NCBI GenBank assembly: GCA_910584235.1
Contig: CAJTZD010000011.1
Location: 1 to 64,000, forward strand
From: an uncultured Acetatifactor sp.
GTDB taxonomy: Bacteria > Bacillota > Clostridia > Lachnospirales > Lachnospiraceae
Direction: 5' to 3'
DNA length: 64,000 nt
The translations under genes were made by a program, and so were the position numbers. Positions 26,143 through 35,361 of the stretch are shown here, in pieces. Each line of letters starts with the position of its first letter. The stretch's first letter is position 1. The notes under the pieces were generated by a model, which saw only the letters and a program-made list of their open reading frames with translations, searched no databases and was not told where the DNA came from.

Positions 26143-26838
26143 TTACATTGTCTTCAAGTATCTCGTATACGCCTTTACAAACTCCGTGTATTTCTCCCTG
26201 GCCAGATATACGGTCTCTCCGTTCTGAAGCTGTATCGTGCCCGTCCCGTACTCCGCCACATAGGCCAGATTCACCAGATACCCCCTGTGACAGCGGAAGA
26301 ATTCCTCCCCCAGCCGCTCGGCAAGTCCTTTCATGGTGGCATATACAATGATATTTTCCCGCTGCGTATGGATCTCCACCTTGCGCCTGAGACTTTCCAC
26401 ATACAGAATCTCGTCTTTTTGTACTACAAAGCTCCTGGTTTTGGTCTGGAAGAACAGCTGTCCTCCCCCTGCGCTTTCCAGCCTCTTTACCTCTCTGCAG
26501 GCATCCTCAAACACTCTGCAGAACCGCTCCGGCTCCAAAGGCTTTAGCAGATAGTTGAAAGCCTCCACCTCAAAGGCCTCCGCCGCGTATTCTTTCAGGG
26601 CTGTCACGAATATCACTATAGTCCTCTCCCTGTTGATGCGCAGCACCCTGGCCACCTCAATCCCGCTCATATCCTCCATCTGGATATCCAGCAGAAGAAT
26701 ATCAAAATGCTGCCTTGCCTCCAGCAGGCGTTTCCCTGTATCAAAGCATGCCACCTCACAGTCCGGCTCCTGCTGCTTTATCAGGCTGCGCAGCCTGGCA
26801 CGGCTCTCCCTGTCATCATCACATATCGCGACCCTCAT
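26143..26838 (-). CDS. LytTR-family response regulator
   Basis: 231 residues. Receiver domain (residues 1-120) with acidic pocket CDDD, phosphoacceptor in DILLLDIQMEDMSG and conserved K in YLLKPLEPERF. The LytTR DNA-binding domain follows (YVESLRRKVEIHT, FFRCHRGYLVNLAYV, VYLAREKYTEF). AgrA/VirR-type layout. No histidine kinase lies next to it on either side, so it is an orphan here. Confidence 0.9.
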   Translation of the reverse strand: MRVAICDDDRESRARLRSLIKQQEPDCEVACFDTGKRLLEARQHFDILLLDIQMEDMSGIEVARVLRINRERTIVIFVTALKEYAAEAFEVEAFNYLLKPLEPERFCRVFEDACREVKRLESAGGGQLFFQTKTRSFVVQKDEILYVESLRRKVEIHTQRENIIVYATMKGLAERLGEEFFRCHRGYLVNLAYVAEYGTGTIQLQNGETVYLAREKYTEFVKAYTRYLKTM

Positions 26839-26965
26839 GCCCCACCTCTTACGTAACTTCCTCTTTTTATTTCGACAGGCCGGTCCTGCTGCTTTCGGAT
26901 TATGTCACAAAATACGTCCCGTAATGTCACCAACCGTCAATGCTTTTCCAAGGCAGCACAGACAC

Positions 26966-27009
26966 AAAAAAGGACAGCAACCCAGATCCTGCACATCTGT
27001 CTGCTGTCC
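26966..27009 (-). terminator. Terminator of the 27534-27115 gene
   Basis: On the minus strand GGACAGCA (27009-27002) pairs with TGCTGTCC (26979-26972), followed by six U. The rest of the 276-bp gap 26839-27114 shows nothing recognisable. Confidence 0.75.
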
Positions 27010-27114
27010 ATAGCATTTTACCTGTCCTTATGCTTATTATTTCGGCATACTTTTGGAAAAGTTTACTGTTCTCATAAAATCTATCCTCTTGAGCGGTCAA
27101 ATCGTCGTTCTATA

Positions 27115-27534
27115 CTACAGCCCGTTAAGCTGGGCCATAATATAGTTCACTTTCTGAATCGCGTTCTCTACCTGGCGCTTGGCCTCATTGATCTTGGACT
27201 GCACCAGCATATCGGCCACAAAGCCGTCAAAGAAGTAGTCCGCGAACGTGAGGAAGTCTCCTGTCTCGATATGGAACTCCGGTATATCCTCCACATCCAT
27301 CAGCTCTCTCTGAAAGCGCTTCATGGCGGCCCGGGCCTGCTGCACCAGTGCGTCCGCGTCTTTCATCCTGGAGCGCTTGATAAGGGTGATGAACATTCCC
27401 CCGCCCAGCATATCCACAATTCCCCAGTTTCCCGCACTGTCTAAGCAGTCCTTGGCCTGTCTTAAGTACCGCAGGGTCTCCTGCCCGGCATACAGCGCCT
27501 CCTTTATTTCCCGTCTGTAATCCATCTCTGTCAT
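27115..27534 (-). CDS. Conserved hypothetical helical protein
   Basis: 139 residues, almost entirely helical (YRREIKEALYAGQETLRYL; ADALVQQARAAMKRFQREL; INEAKRQVENAIQKVNYIM) with a glycine-rich stretch DMLGGGMFITLIKRSRMKDA in the middle. No catalytic motif, signal peptide or clear membrane span. I do not recognise it. It appears monocistronic, with its own terminator. Confidence 0.6.
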   Translation of the reverse strand: MTEMDYRREIKEALYAGQETLRYLRQAKDCLDSAGNWGIVDMLGGGMFITLIKRSRMKDADALVQQARAAMKRFQRELMDVEDIPEFHIETGDFLTFADYFFDGFVADMLVQSKINEAKRQVENAIQKVNYIMAQLNGL

Positions 27535-27646
27535 CTTTTCTTTTCCTTTCTTTCAAAAAGAAACCGCTCACTGTTATGCAATCATTATAGTTTTTTTGAC
27601 AGAGCATTTCAATGGGAAAAAATGCACTATAGACAGGTCTAAAGTC

Positions 27647-28303
27647 TTAACCCAGAATCTTAGTCCGGTATTCGATGGAAATAATCTCACCGTCCTGGAT
27701 GATAAAGACGAGTTTCATATCGTCCTTTTCATAAATCAGCATGCCGCAGATTTCCGTGCCCTCCCCGGGATAGGCCTGGCTGAGCTTTTCCGAAGAGTCT
27801 CCTATGGCAATGCCCTCTGCGGTGGCTACGGAATCGTCTGTCAGCACTATGGCAGATACGTAGTCCTTACCGTCCTTTGGATAAGTATACAGTTCAAAAC
27901 CGCTGTAGGTATAAATCTTGTCCAGGCCCTCAAAAGCGCAGCTCTCTCCCTCAAAGTAGGAAACGGGCTCCCCAAGCTGTTCCGTGAGCGGACCGGCCTC
28001 TGCGTCTATGGCCATTGTCACTCCGTTTACGGTAAACACATAGCCTTTCCCCGCCGTGTCACCGGCCGCCTGCTGCCCGTCTGCCTCTATGGTTCCCCCA
28101 TCCCTTTCCAGGGGGATCCCCCCGCCGGCCTCCGCGGCTGTTCCTTCGCCGGCTTCTGCGGTTTTCTCCCCGTTGCCGCAGCCTGCGGCCAGCAGCATGA
28201 CCACTGCCGCAAGAGCGGCGGCATATCCTCTGACTGCCCTTTTTCTTCTGCTGCCTGTCATGCCTGTGTTTTCCGCCTTGTTTGTGTTTCCTGTTTTTTT
28301 CAT
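27647..28303 (-). CDS. Putative lipoprotein
   Basis: 218 residues. A basic N-terminus and hydrophobic stretch (AAALAAVVMLLAAGC) end in a lipobox with Cys42, so the protein should be anchored to the membrane outside. A flexible Gly/Glu/Ala linker follows, then a ~130-residue beta-rich domain (VFTVNGVTMAIDAEAGPL to IISIEYRTKILG). AAAGGAG precedes the start. Function unknown; it is followed in the same direction by no close gene. Confidence 0.7.
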   Translation of the reverse strand: MKKTGNTNKAENTGMTGSRRKRAVRGYAAALAAVVMLLAAGCGNGEKTAEAGEGTAAEAGGGIPLERDGGTIEADGQQAAGDTAGKGYVFTVNGVTMAIDAEAGPLTEQLGEPVSYFEGESCAFEGLDKIYTYSGFELYTYPKDGKDYVSAIVLTDDSVATAEGIAIGDSSEKLSQAYPGEGTEICGMLIYEKDDMKLVFIIQDGEIISIEYRTKILG

Positions 28304-28405
28304 GATGTTCTCCTTTCGCTTTGCCCGGCCGGACTTTTCTCAGCCGGACTCTTTGTGATTTGTGCTGTGCTTTATCCATGGGGGCGTGATGTATTTCCCT
28401 CCTGG

Positions 28406-29692
28406 TCACATGTCTTCTTCGGTCTGCCGGTGTTTTAGCTGCTCCCTGTACAGGTGGATCCCGTACTGCCCATACTGCCTGCGCTTCTCCGCCTCATAGG
28501 CTGCCAGCTTCTCCTGCCAGATCTCCTGAAGATGCGCCTCTCCTCTGCGGTCCGAAACCCCAAGGTCCCGTGACAGGATGCCACCGAAATAACGGGAAAG
28601 CTTCTCCGCCCCGGACAGATTCAGGTGAAGTCCTCTGTCATAGGTGTCCACCGCATAGTCAATGCCCGTCTCCTCCTGACGCTCCAGAAAGTTAATGTAG
28701 CGCAGGCCATGTGCCGCCGCATACGCCTCCACCTGCTCCTCCCATTCCCTGTACCAAAAAGGAGACAAGCTGGGGGCCTTGATCAGCACCAGTTCGATGC
28801 CTTTCTCCTCGCACAGAGCAGCCATTTTGTCCAGGTATTTCCAGGCTCTGGGGCCGAAGCGGTAATTCCCGGGAGGCTTGCCCGGAGAAATATCCCGAGC
28901 CGCCCTGATTTCTACGTGCATGTAGTATCCATTGTGGAACACCTGCTTCCTGTCAAAGAGATACCGCAGGTCGCTGTCTGTCAGTTCGCTCCACCTGGAG
29001 TGATAGCGCAGGATAGGGAACACATAGTCCAGAAAATGCTCTTCCTCTTTCATGGAGGCGAGAATGGATTTGATCTTGGGAAGCGACCATTCCATCCCCT
29101 CTAAGGTCATCCGGTTGTAAGCCTCTCTCTGAGCCTCGCTGTACCGTAGAGACAATACATTAAACACCGCCACCTTTGGGGTCTCGTACCGCAATGTGTC
29201 CTCCAGCAGATAGTAGGACTGCCAGATATACTGCTGGGCGCTGCCCCGGATGTAGCTGTTGATGCCGTATTCCTCCCAGAGAACGGCCGGGGAAAAGCTC
29301 TCGTAGACCTCGCAGTCCCCGAAAAAGATTACGTCGAAATCCTTTTCCTCCTCATAGTAGGCGGCAATCAATGCGCCCTCTGCCACTGCGTCCGCGTATT
29401 TGGGAACCAGCAGCCTCTGGAGGAGCCAGAGACTTACAAGCACCGTCAAAACCGAGAGGCATAGCCTGCCTCCTTTCATGCCGCGCTTCTGCCCGTACTT
29501 ACGGAAAAGTCCGGAGCGGGAAAGCCTCTCCCGCATGCCTGATATGAGTCTGGTAATGTCGGAAATCTGCGGCTTTCTGCGGGGAGGAACCCCCATATGT
29601 GCCTGACCGGCAGCCGCATTGCTCGTTTTTATGAGCAGAATATATGATTTTATCCCGGGGCCCCAGCCGCCGATAACACCTGAATTCTTCAT
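28406..29692 (-). CDS. Membrane-anchored SGNH/GDSL-hydrolase-like protein
   Basis: 428 residues. One transmembrane helix (residues ~75-92, LCLSVLTVLVSLWLLQRLL) follows a basic cytoplasmic segment; the rest is extracytoplasmic. Block I FFGDCEVYESFSP (Asp and Ser arrangement loosened), and a late block D-x-x-H (YDRGLHLNLSGAEKLSRYF), fit SGNH-type acyl-transfer or DltD/AlgX-like proteins. It lies 133 bp downstream of the transglutaminase gene, so both may act at the cell surface. GGGAGG stands before the ATG; a later ATG (MKGGRLCL) is possible. Acetyl- or acyl-transfer to a surface polymer is an inference. Confidence 0.65.
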   Translation of the reverse strand: MKNSGVIGGWGPGIKSYILLIKTSNAAAGQAHMGVPPRRKPQISDITRLISGMRERLSRSGLFRKYGQKRGMKGGRLCLSVLTVLVSLWLLQRLLVPKYADAVAEGALIAAYYEEEKDFDVIFFGDCEVYESFSPAVLWEEYGINSYIRGSAQQYIWQSYYLLEDTLRYETPKVAVFNVLSLRYSEAQREAYNRMTLEGMEWSLPKIKSILASMKEEEHFLDYVFPILRYHSRWSELTDSDLRYLFDRKQVFHNGYYMHVEIRAARDISPGKPPGNYRFGPRAWKYLDKMAALCEEKGIELVLIKAPSLSPFWYREWEEQVEAYAAAHGLRYINFLERQEETGIDYAVDTYDRGLHLNLSGAEKLSRYFGGILSRDLGVSDRRGEAHLQEIWQEKLAAYEAEKRRQYGQYGIHLYREQLKHRQTEEDM

Positions 29693-29825
29693 GCGGAAAC
29701 CTCCCTGCCTGCCCGGCTCGCAGGCTGCTTTGTCCTTGACGGGTTACATCTTAGCAGGGATTTGTTTCCTATTTATGCACTTAGTTGTTTCCTGTTTGTA
29801 TCTTCTATGTTTCTATTTTTTCGGG

Positions 29826-31079
29826 CTAATTGATCTCCGGATAAAGGGCCGTATCATAGTCAAAGGCATTGTCGTGCTCCTTGGAATATTCCATCAGCTC
29901 CTGATCTGTCCACAGATAGATCTCGGGATTGTCCGTCCTGGGCGTGGTGTCGAAATGCAGCCATCCCTCCCCCACATCCACCAGATTCCAGTAATGCTCT
30001 ACTTCCGCGGGCCGCCTCTGAATGTCCACATTGGGAATACCGGCCCTTGTAAGCAGAACTTTCGCGGTGCAGGCATAGACATAGCAGTCCCCTTTTCCCT
30101 CCGCCAGCCCCTCGTAAGCTGCCCGGAGGGGATCCCCTTTCTCCGAATGGTTGATATAGGCGATGTGATTTTTCACATAGCTGTAGATGGCCCATGCCTT
30201 GTCCTGCAGGCTCATGCCCGGATCGATGATCTGCGCCAGCGCGGCGTCCGCACAGGCATCCACCTCTTCCTGGCTGTACTGCCTGCTCTTTACCGTAAGG
30301 TTCACGGTGACGCTGGAGCAATTGCCCGCCCCATCCTTAGCCGTGTATGTCACCGGGTATACACCCTCTCTGGTCAGATCCACGCCCGAGGTATCAACCT
30401 CCAGCTCCACTTCCCCGTCCCGGTCGTCGATGGCCGTAACATTCTTCCGATAGGAGATACTGTCCCCGATATAGAACTCCAAATCCGCCGCCCCATGGAT
30501 AACCGGCGCCGCAGCGTCCTCCCCATAGGCATCCCCCTGCCAGGCGTTTCCCTGCTGTGCGTATTCCTCCGCCAGGTACAGCTCCGCTTCCAGCACGGTC
30601 CAGTTTCCGCCCCTGTCTGTGAGGATGACCTGGATGGTCTGCTCACCTGTTTGGGTAAAATCCGGCTCCGTCACGTAGGACACCGTGACCCGGGTGGCAT
30701 CCGTGATGTTGGACACAAACGCCTCCGCCCCGAAAGCCTTGCCGGGTGCCCGCCGCACCTCCACGGTCTCTGCCACGGGGGCAACGGTGTCCTCCACGAT
30801 CAGCTTGCATTTATGGGTAAAAAGGCCGCATTTGACCTTTACCTCATATTCCCCCGGCACCGTGGTGTCAAAATCCTGACTGTCCGGCAAGAAGACAGCT
30901 TTATCGTCATTATTCTTCATAAAATCCGAGGCTGACACTTCCACGCCCGCCTCCACATGCAGGGTTTTATAGGCCAGTCCGTCTATATAAAGCCATCCGC
31001 ACGCAGCAAAAAGGACAGGAAGCAGCCATCTGCTTCCCGCTCTCCTTTTTGAATTTGATTTTCCGCCTTTTCTTTGCAT
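29826..31079 (-). CDS. Secreted/anchored transglutaminase-like protein with Ig-like domains
   Basis: 417 residues. An N-terminal signal/anchor (WLLPVLFAACGWLYI) leads to two bacterial Ig-like DUF5011-type domains (EVSASDFMKN... and APVIHGAADLEFYIGDSIS... to GVYPVTYTAKDGAGN). The C-terminal transglutaminase-like domain has a complete triad: C332 (KGDCYVYACTAKVL), H362 (EHYWNLV) and D377 (HFDTTP). Such proteins act as cysteine proteases or cross-linkers at the surface. The ribosome site is weak. Upstream of the SGNH gene on the same strand. Confidence 0.8.
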   Translation of the reverse strand: MQRKGGKSNSKRRAGSRWLLPVLFAACGWLYIDGLAYKTLHVEAGVEVSASDFMKNNDDKAVFLPDSQDFDTTVPGEYEVKVKCGLFTHKCKLIVEDTVAPVAETVEVRRAPGKAFGAEAFVSNITDATRVTVSYVTEPDFTQTGEQTIQVILTDRGGNWTVLEAELYLAEEYAQQGNAWQGDAYGEDAAAPVIHGAADLEFYIGDSISYRKNVTAIDDRDGEVELEVDTSGVDLTREGVYPVTYTAKDGAGNCSSVTVNLTVKSRQYSQEEVDACADAALAQIIDPGMSLQDKAWAIYSYVKNHIAYINHSEKGDPLRAAYEGLAEGKGDCYVYACTAKVLLTRAGIPNVDIQRRPAEVEHYWNLVDVGEGWLHFDTTPRTDNPEIYLWTDQELMEYSKEHDNAFDYDTALYPEIN

Positions 31080-31100
31080 GTAATCCGCTTATTTCCTCTA

Positions 31101-31831
31101 TCACTTTTTGAACAGGGTATTGAACAGGCCTCTCTTCAGCACCTGGGCCCCGGTACTGATCAGCGTCCGCTCAATCTGATTCCTGCGGCGCTCCGCCGCC
31201 CGCTCCCGCCTGCGCTCCCTGGCCTCTTCCTCTTTTTCCCGTTTCCTTGCGGCCGCTTCCTCTTCCTTTTCTTTCTTCTTCCGGGCCGCCTCTTCCTCTT
31301 TGGCTTTCTGCTTCTCGAACTCGGCCCGCTCCGCCTCCAGCGCAGCCCGCTCCGCCTCCAGTCTGGCCCGCTCTTCGTCCCGGTTCGCCTGCTCTTCCAA
31401 AATCTCATAGGCGGACTCATTGTCTACAGGTCTGTCATATTTCCCCATTCCGTCAGCCCCCATGACCGAGTTCCTGACGCTCTCCTCTGCAGGCCCCATA
31501 AAGCTTTTGGGACAGATCACCGCCGTATGCTCCACGATGCCGGGTACGCCTGGTATTGGAAGCTGTCCCGGATCCCGAATTTGTCAATGCGTTTCTCCAT
31601 GCCCTCCGAGGAAACGCCCGGCATGGCAAGCCCGGACACATCCCCTTTCACGTCGCAGAGAAATACCGGCACTCCCGCATCGGAAAAGGATTCCGCCATC
31701 ACTTTCATAGTGATGGTCTTCCCCGTGCCGCTGGCGCCGGCGATCAGACCGTGACGGTTCGCCATGTCTAACTGCATGGTCACGCGCTTTTCTCCTGCCA
31801 GTCCTATGTAGATCTTACCGTCTGTGTACAT
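31101..31831 (-). pseudogene. Decayed HerA-like DUF853 ATPase
   Basis: The 5' part (31831-31545) encodes the family N-terminus with Walker A GASGTGKTITMKVM and DVKGDVSGLA, then shifts into another frame and stops. The 3' part (31535-31101) encodes the family C-terminus (TAVICPKSFMGPAEESV to SAYEILEEQANRDEERA) with a long charged coiled coil. About 300 central residues, including Walker B, are missing. The break falls after FQYQAYP. A real ribosome site (GAGGGAGA) still precedes the ATG. Confidence 0.85.
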
Positions 31832-31920
31832 TCTCCCTCATTTCTGCCGCCCTGCCGGCGGGCCGCCGGACCCTCTCCCGGGCAGAAGCGGCCTGTGAAT
31901 CCGCACTCTTCCCGCTTTTC

Positions 31921-32757
31921 CTAGACTTCCTGATACAGCCTTGTGATATAATGCTTTGCCCTTTGATTGTTCTCCGGTTTCGTATCCTCCAGCGTGGCAT
32001 GGATAAAGGGCTTGTGCTCTTTCATGAATTTCAGGACAGGTCCATAGTTCATTTCTCCCTGGCCGCATCCCATGGACAACAGCTTTCCGTCCCGCATCGC
32101 ACAGTCCTTTAAATGCACCGCTGCCACGTCCGGCCCCAGCAATTCAATAGCCTCCCGGATAATGCCGTCCCTCTCTTCGTAGTTCTCCGCGTCCAGGAGA
32201 TTCACCGGATCAAATATGATCTGGAGATTGGGGGAGCCGATCTCATCCAGCACCCGCCTTGCCCTTTTAGGACTGCTTACGATATGGCGGTACACCGGCT
32301 CTATGCCGATCACCACCCCCATCTTCTCCGCATATGCCACAATGGGCCGCAAATTGGCCGTAAATGTCTGCAGGGCTTCCTCTGTATGACATTCCGGCGT
32401 ATAGCTGTAGGTCCCGTTGGGCGCTCCGGTCTCCGTGCCCACCACACCGCAGCCCAGCCATGAGGCAAAGCGGATATGGGCCAGATACCGGTGCATGGTC
32501 TCTTCCAACCGCTCTTTATCCGGATCAGCCAGATTCAGATAGCACCCCAGCACGGCAATGTCCACCTCATTTTTGGCAAACACATTCTTTATGTACATGG
32601 CAAGTCCCGGCGTCAGCGCCTCATCCCCGGTGGGAAACTCATCGATCACTTTCGACAGCGCCAGATGCCCGCAGGCAAAGCCCAGTCTGTGCACATCCGC
32701 GATGCGCTCTTCAAAGGGAAGTTTGGTAGTATCATGTATTCTGATCCCTAACCGCAT
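31921..32757 (-). CDS. Sugar phosphate isomerase/epimerase (xylose-isomerase-like TIM barrel)
   Basis: 278 residues. Metal-dependent TIM barrel of the AP-endonuclease-2/xylose isomerase fold: GIEPVYRHIVSS, IIFDPVNLLDAEN, VAAVHLKDCAM and FIHATLEDTKP carry the Glu, Asp, His and Glu ligands typical of such epimerases. The start at 32757 (MRLGIRIHD) has GGAGG 7 nt upstream. No sugar kinase or transporter adjoins it, so the substrate cannot be named. Confidence 0.8.
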   Translation of the reverse strand: MRLGIRIHDTTKLPFEERIADVHRLGFACGHLALSKVIDEFPTGDEALTPGLAMYIKNVFAKNEVDIAVLGCYLNLADPDKERLEETMHRYLAHIRFASWLGCGVVGTETGAPNGTYSYTPECHTEEALQTFTANLRPIVAYAEKMGVVIGIEPVYRHIVSSPKRARRVLDEIGSPNLQIIFDPVNLLDAENYEERDGIIREAIELLGPDVAAVHLKDCAMRDGKLLSMGCGQGEMNYGPVLKFMKEHKPFIHATLEDTKPENNQRAKHYITRLYQEV

Positions 32758-32871
32758 GATTGTTCCTCCGTTTCTTGTCTTCCTCAACGTTCTCATGAAT
32801 CTTTCGGACGCAGGATTCTGAACTTCGTTTTCTAAGGAAGATAATAATACGTCTTGGAAAATAAATCAAGC

Positions 32872-33732
32872 CTAATTCACAGATTCGTATTTCTCCTCCC
32901 TGCCCGTCTCTTTGGCGATCACCACAAACCGGCCGTCCTCCACATGGTAAGCACAGGTGGACAGGGTCAGGAAATGATCCCCCAGCCGTGCCGTCACCCC
33001 GGTGTCATAGAGGGACATTTCCTTTATATTGTCATAAAAATAGTTGAATTCCAGTTCATCCTCCGCCTGGAAAAAATTATAGTATTTGAACACCAGATCC
33101 GCGGGATAATACACCTGGCTGTAAAAGACAGCTATCACTTCATACTGGCGTTTCTCCGTCTTCGTATAGATTTCCATGTGCGCATGCTCTTTTCCGTATT
33201 CCTCATTTTCGTACTGCATCAGGCCGCCGAACATGGTTCCCGCTTTCATGTTATGCCCGTGGATGATGAGATTGGTGGTTGGGCTTTCCCCGTCAACCTG
33301 GCTGTCCGTATCCAGGATCAGACAGCCGGCCTTGTCCTCGTTTCCGTGAAAATCCCGTTCCAGATAGTAATTCTCATCCTCCGGAGTCTGCATGGCGGGA
33401 TAATCGATGGCCGTCCCCTCCACCACCAGCCAGAACGCCATGTCCTCGTTCTGGGCAAACAGCTCCCCGTAGGGATTCTTCTCCAGGGGCTTCGGCGCGG
33501 TTTCCTCAGACGAGCCGGGCAAAGTCTCCGCCTCCCCCTGCGCTTCCTTTCGGCTCTCCGATTCCAGATCCACTCTCAGTTCCTCCATCTTGCTCTCGGA
33601 TTCTCTCTCCTCCCCAAAGAAGTCCCCCAGCAGGAAAATCAGCCCAAGGGCCGCTATCACCGCCACGGCCACGCAGACCACGGCCACGATTTTCCATTTG
33701 TCTATGCGTATCTTTTCTTTATTCTCTTCCAT
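32872..33732 (-). CDS. srtB: Class B sortase
   Basis: 286 residues. N-terminal membrane anchor (IVAVVCVAVAVIAALGLIFLL), an acidic Ser/Glu linker, then the sortase barrel with H158 (IIHGHNM), C260 (LTLSTCAYH) and R268 (DGRFVVIAK). The long insert with helix between strands 6 and 7 is the class B feature. Attaches surface proteins to peptidoglycan. AAAGGGG precedes the ATG, which overlaps the end of the ligase-like gene by 14 bp. Confidence 0.9.
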   Translation of the reverse strand: MEENKEKIRIDKWKIVAVVCVAVAVIAALGLIFLLGDFFGEERESESKMEELRVDLESESRKEAQGEAETLPGSSEETAPKPLEKNPYGELFAQNEDMAFWLVVEGTAIDYPAMQTPEDENYYLERDFHGNEDKAGCLILDTDSQVDGESPTTNLIIHGHNMKAGTMFGGLMQYENEEYGKEHAHMEIYTKTEKRQYEVIAVFYSQVYYPADLVFKYYNFFQAEDELEFNYFYDNIKEMSLYDTGVTARLGDHFLTLSTCAYHVEDGRFVVIAKETGREEKYESVN

Positions 33733-34969
33733 CTTTATTCCCCTTTCCGGCCTCTGTCATCCGGCACTCATTCTCACACACCGCAATCACCAGAAAGATA
33801 AGCGGCGTGGATACCACCTGGCCAAAGCTGAAAAACTGATTGGCCAGATATGCCCCTACTGCCATCATTCCGGCCGTCATTCTCCGGTTCTTTTCGCGCA
33901 TCCTCCAAAATCTGCCAAATGCCGAAAGGAAAAAGCCCAGGTAAGCGGCCGCCCCGAGAATCCCCTGATTTACCAGCATGTTCAGCCATTCGTTGTGGGC
34001 GTTTGCGTATATGGCATCTTCCCACTGTCCTATCGTCTCTAAATTCAGCGCCTCTACCTCATAGAAATAGCGGGCGAAGCAGTCCGGCCCCGCTCCATAA
34101 AGCTTTGTCACAAAGCCGCTTCGGCAGAATCCGCCCCACACGGCGCTCCAAAGCTCTCCCCGGCCGCTCCCCCACTCCCCGCCAAGGCGGAGAAATGCGG
34201 GACTTCCGAAAAAGCTCCAGATCTCGTCCGATATCTGACATCCTGCGAAGATCAGCACGCAGGCCACGAAGCATACCGCTGCGGATGCCAATGCAATGTT
34301 CAGCGTCCTGCCGCTTGCCAGGCGATCCCTACCGCCTTTTCTGTAAGCCACTCTCAGCACCGCAGCCGCAACTGCCAGGACTCCCAGAGGAATCCCCCAC
34401 AGAGGCGTAAAAATTCTTCCCACCGCCGCTTCCATGTCAAAGGGAAGAATCAGATCCATCTGGGTCAGCCATGCCAGAAAGCTAAACAGCGGAGGCAACA
34501 GCGCAGTTTCCAGAAACCGCAGCAGCTTACGCCTGTCTCTCAAAGATGCAAACAGCAGAACTCCGTACATGGCCGCAAGCGCAGCATATCCGCTGGCGCT
34601 TCCCTGTAAAAGCATAGCGCCGGTTCCCACATAGGCACCGATTCCCGCCGGGATGCGCCTCCACCCCTCCCCGGCCCAGAAGCAGTACAGCAGAAGCGGA
34701 AGCGCCACCGCCAGGTAACTGCAGTACCAATTGATATTCCCTATGGTGGAGAGCAGATTCCTCCGGTTCCAGTCCCACCAGTCCATATCCCGAAATGTGT
34801 CAAGGGGATCATGTCCCTGCCTGTTCAGAACGCCAAGGAGACACACCGCAAATACGGAAATCCAGACAATGGCAGGGCCATAGAGGCGCTGTTCAACGCC
34901 TACCTGGCCAAAACCATCAGCATCCGCGACACCAGCGTCAGGAAACGGAAAAAGGAAAACTTTTATCAC
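33719..34969 (-). CDS. O-antigen ligase/Wzy-like membrane protein, 5'-truncated
   Basis: Polytopic membrane protein. Hydrophobic segments continue from ~34873 to the C-terminus, with the large extracytoplasmic loop bearing GPDCFARYFYEVEAL and NAHNEWLNMLVNQG, as in the Wzy_C (O-antigen ligase) family. The first ~32 residues (MIKVFLFPFPDAGVADADG) are antisense to the PD-(D/E)XK gene and are not membrane-like, so the true N-terminal helices have been lost at a junction near 34870. No ribosome site is visible for the current start. Probably inactive. Confidence 0.65.
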   Translation of the reverse strand: MIKVFLFPFPDAGVADADGFGQVGVEQRLYGPAIVWISVFAVCLLGVLNRQGHDPLDTFRDMDWWDWNRRNLLSTIGNINWYCSYLAVALPLLLYCFWAGEGWRRIPAGIGAYVGTGAMLLQGSASGYAALAAMYGVLLFASLRDRRKLLRFLETALLPPLFSFLAWLTQMDLILPFDMEAAVGRIFTPLWGIPLGVLAVAAAVLRVAYRKGGRDRLASGRTLNIALASAAVCFVACVLIFAGCQISDEIWSFFGSPAFLRLGGEWGSGRGELWSAVWGGFCRSGFVTKLYGAGPDCFARYFYEVEALNLETIGQWEDAIYANAHNEWLNMLVNQGILGAAAYLGFFLSAFGRFWRMREKNRRMTAGMMAVGAYLANQFFSFGQVVSTPLIFLVIAVCENECRMTEAGKGNKDGRE

Positions 34970-35329
34970 GGCATTCTGCTGGGCCTCCTATCGCACCGGG
35001 AGGACTGGTACATCCGCTCCAATGCCGAGTCGGGCGATGGATTCAGCGACATCCTGATGGAGATTGAGGATGAGGGGATTGGCATTGTCATTGAAGTCAA
35101 GTATCCGGGCAGACCGGACAGTGGCCGGAAACCCGAAAAGGCCGGGGATGCCGCGGAAAAGTCTGCAAGAGCAAGAGACGAGGCTCTGGAAAAGGGATGT
35201 CTGGAGGCCTTGGCACAGATAGAGGACTTGGGATATGATGCGCAGCTTACGCTTGACGGAATGGACACCATCATCAAATACGGCATCGCCTGTGATCGGA
35301 AGCGGTGCAGGGTGATGGCAGTGACATGA
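34811..35329 (+). pseudogene. C-terminal PD-(D/E)XK fragment of an AAA-ATPase-like (DUF1703-type) protein
   Basis: From about 34871 the frame reads GRAIEALFNAYLAKTISIRD, then KENFYHGILLGLL, ESGDGFSDILME and GIGIVIEVKY. This is the PD-(D/E)XK nuclease domain (D in FSDIL, E-x-K in IEVKY) found at the end of AAA-ATPase-like/DUF1703 proteins. The first ~20 residues derive from the antisense of the ligase-like gene, and the ATPase part is absent. A 5'-truncated relic created by the same rearrangement. Confidence 0.7.
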
Positions 35330-35361
35330 ATTCACAAAGGAATTGCAGCGCAGCCACTCCC

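Noticed and set aside
29619..30935. 438-codon plus-strand open frame
   Set aside because: Antisense to the transglutaminase gene, which has a full domain set and catalytic triad on the minus strand.
32854..33801. 315-codon plus-strand open frame
   Set aside because: Antisense to sortase B, whose His-Cys-Arg site is intact.
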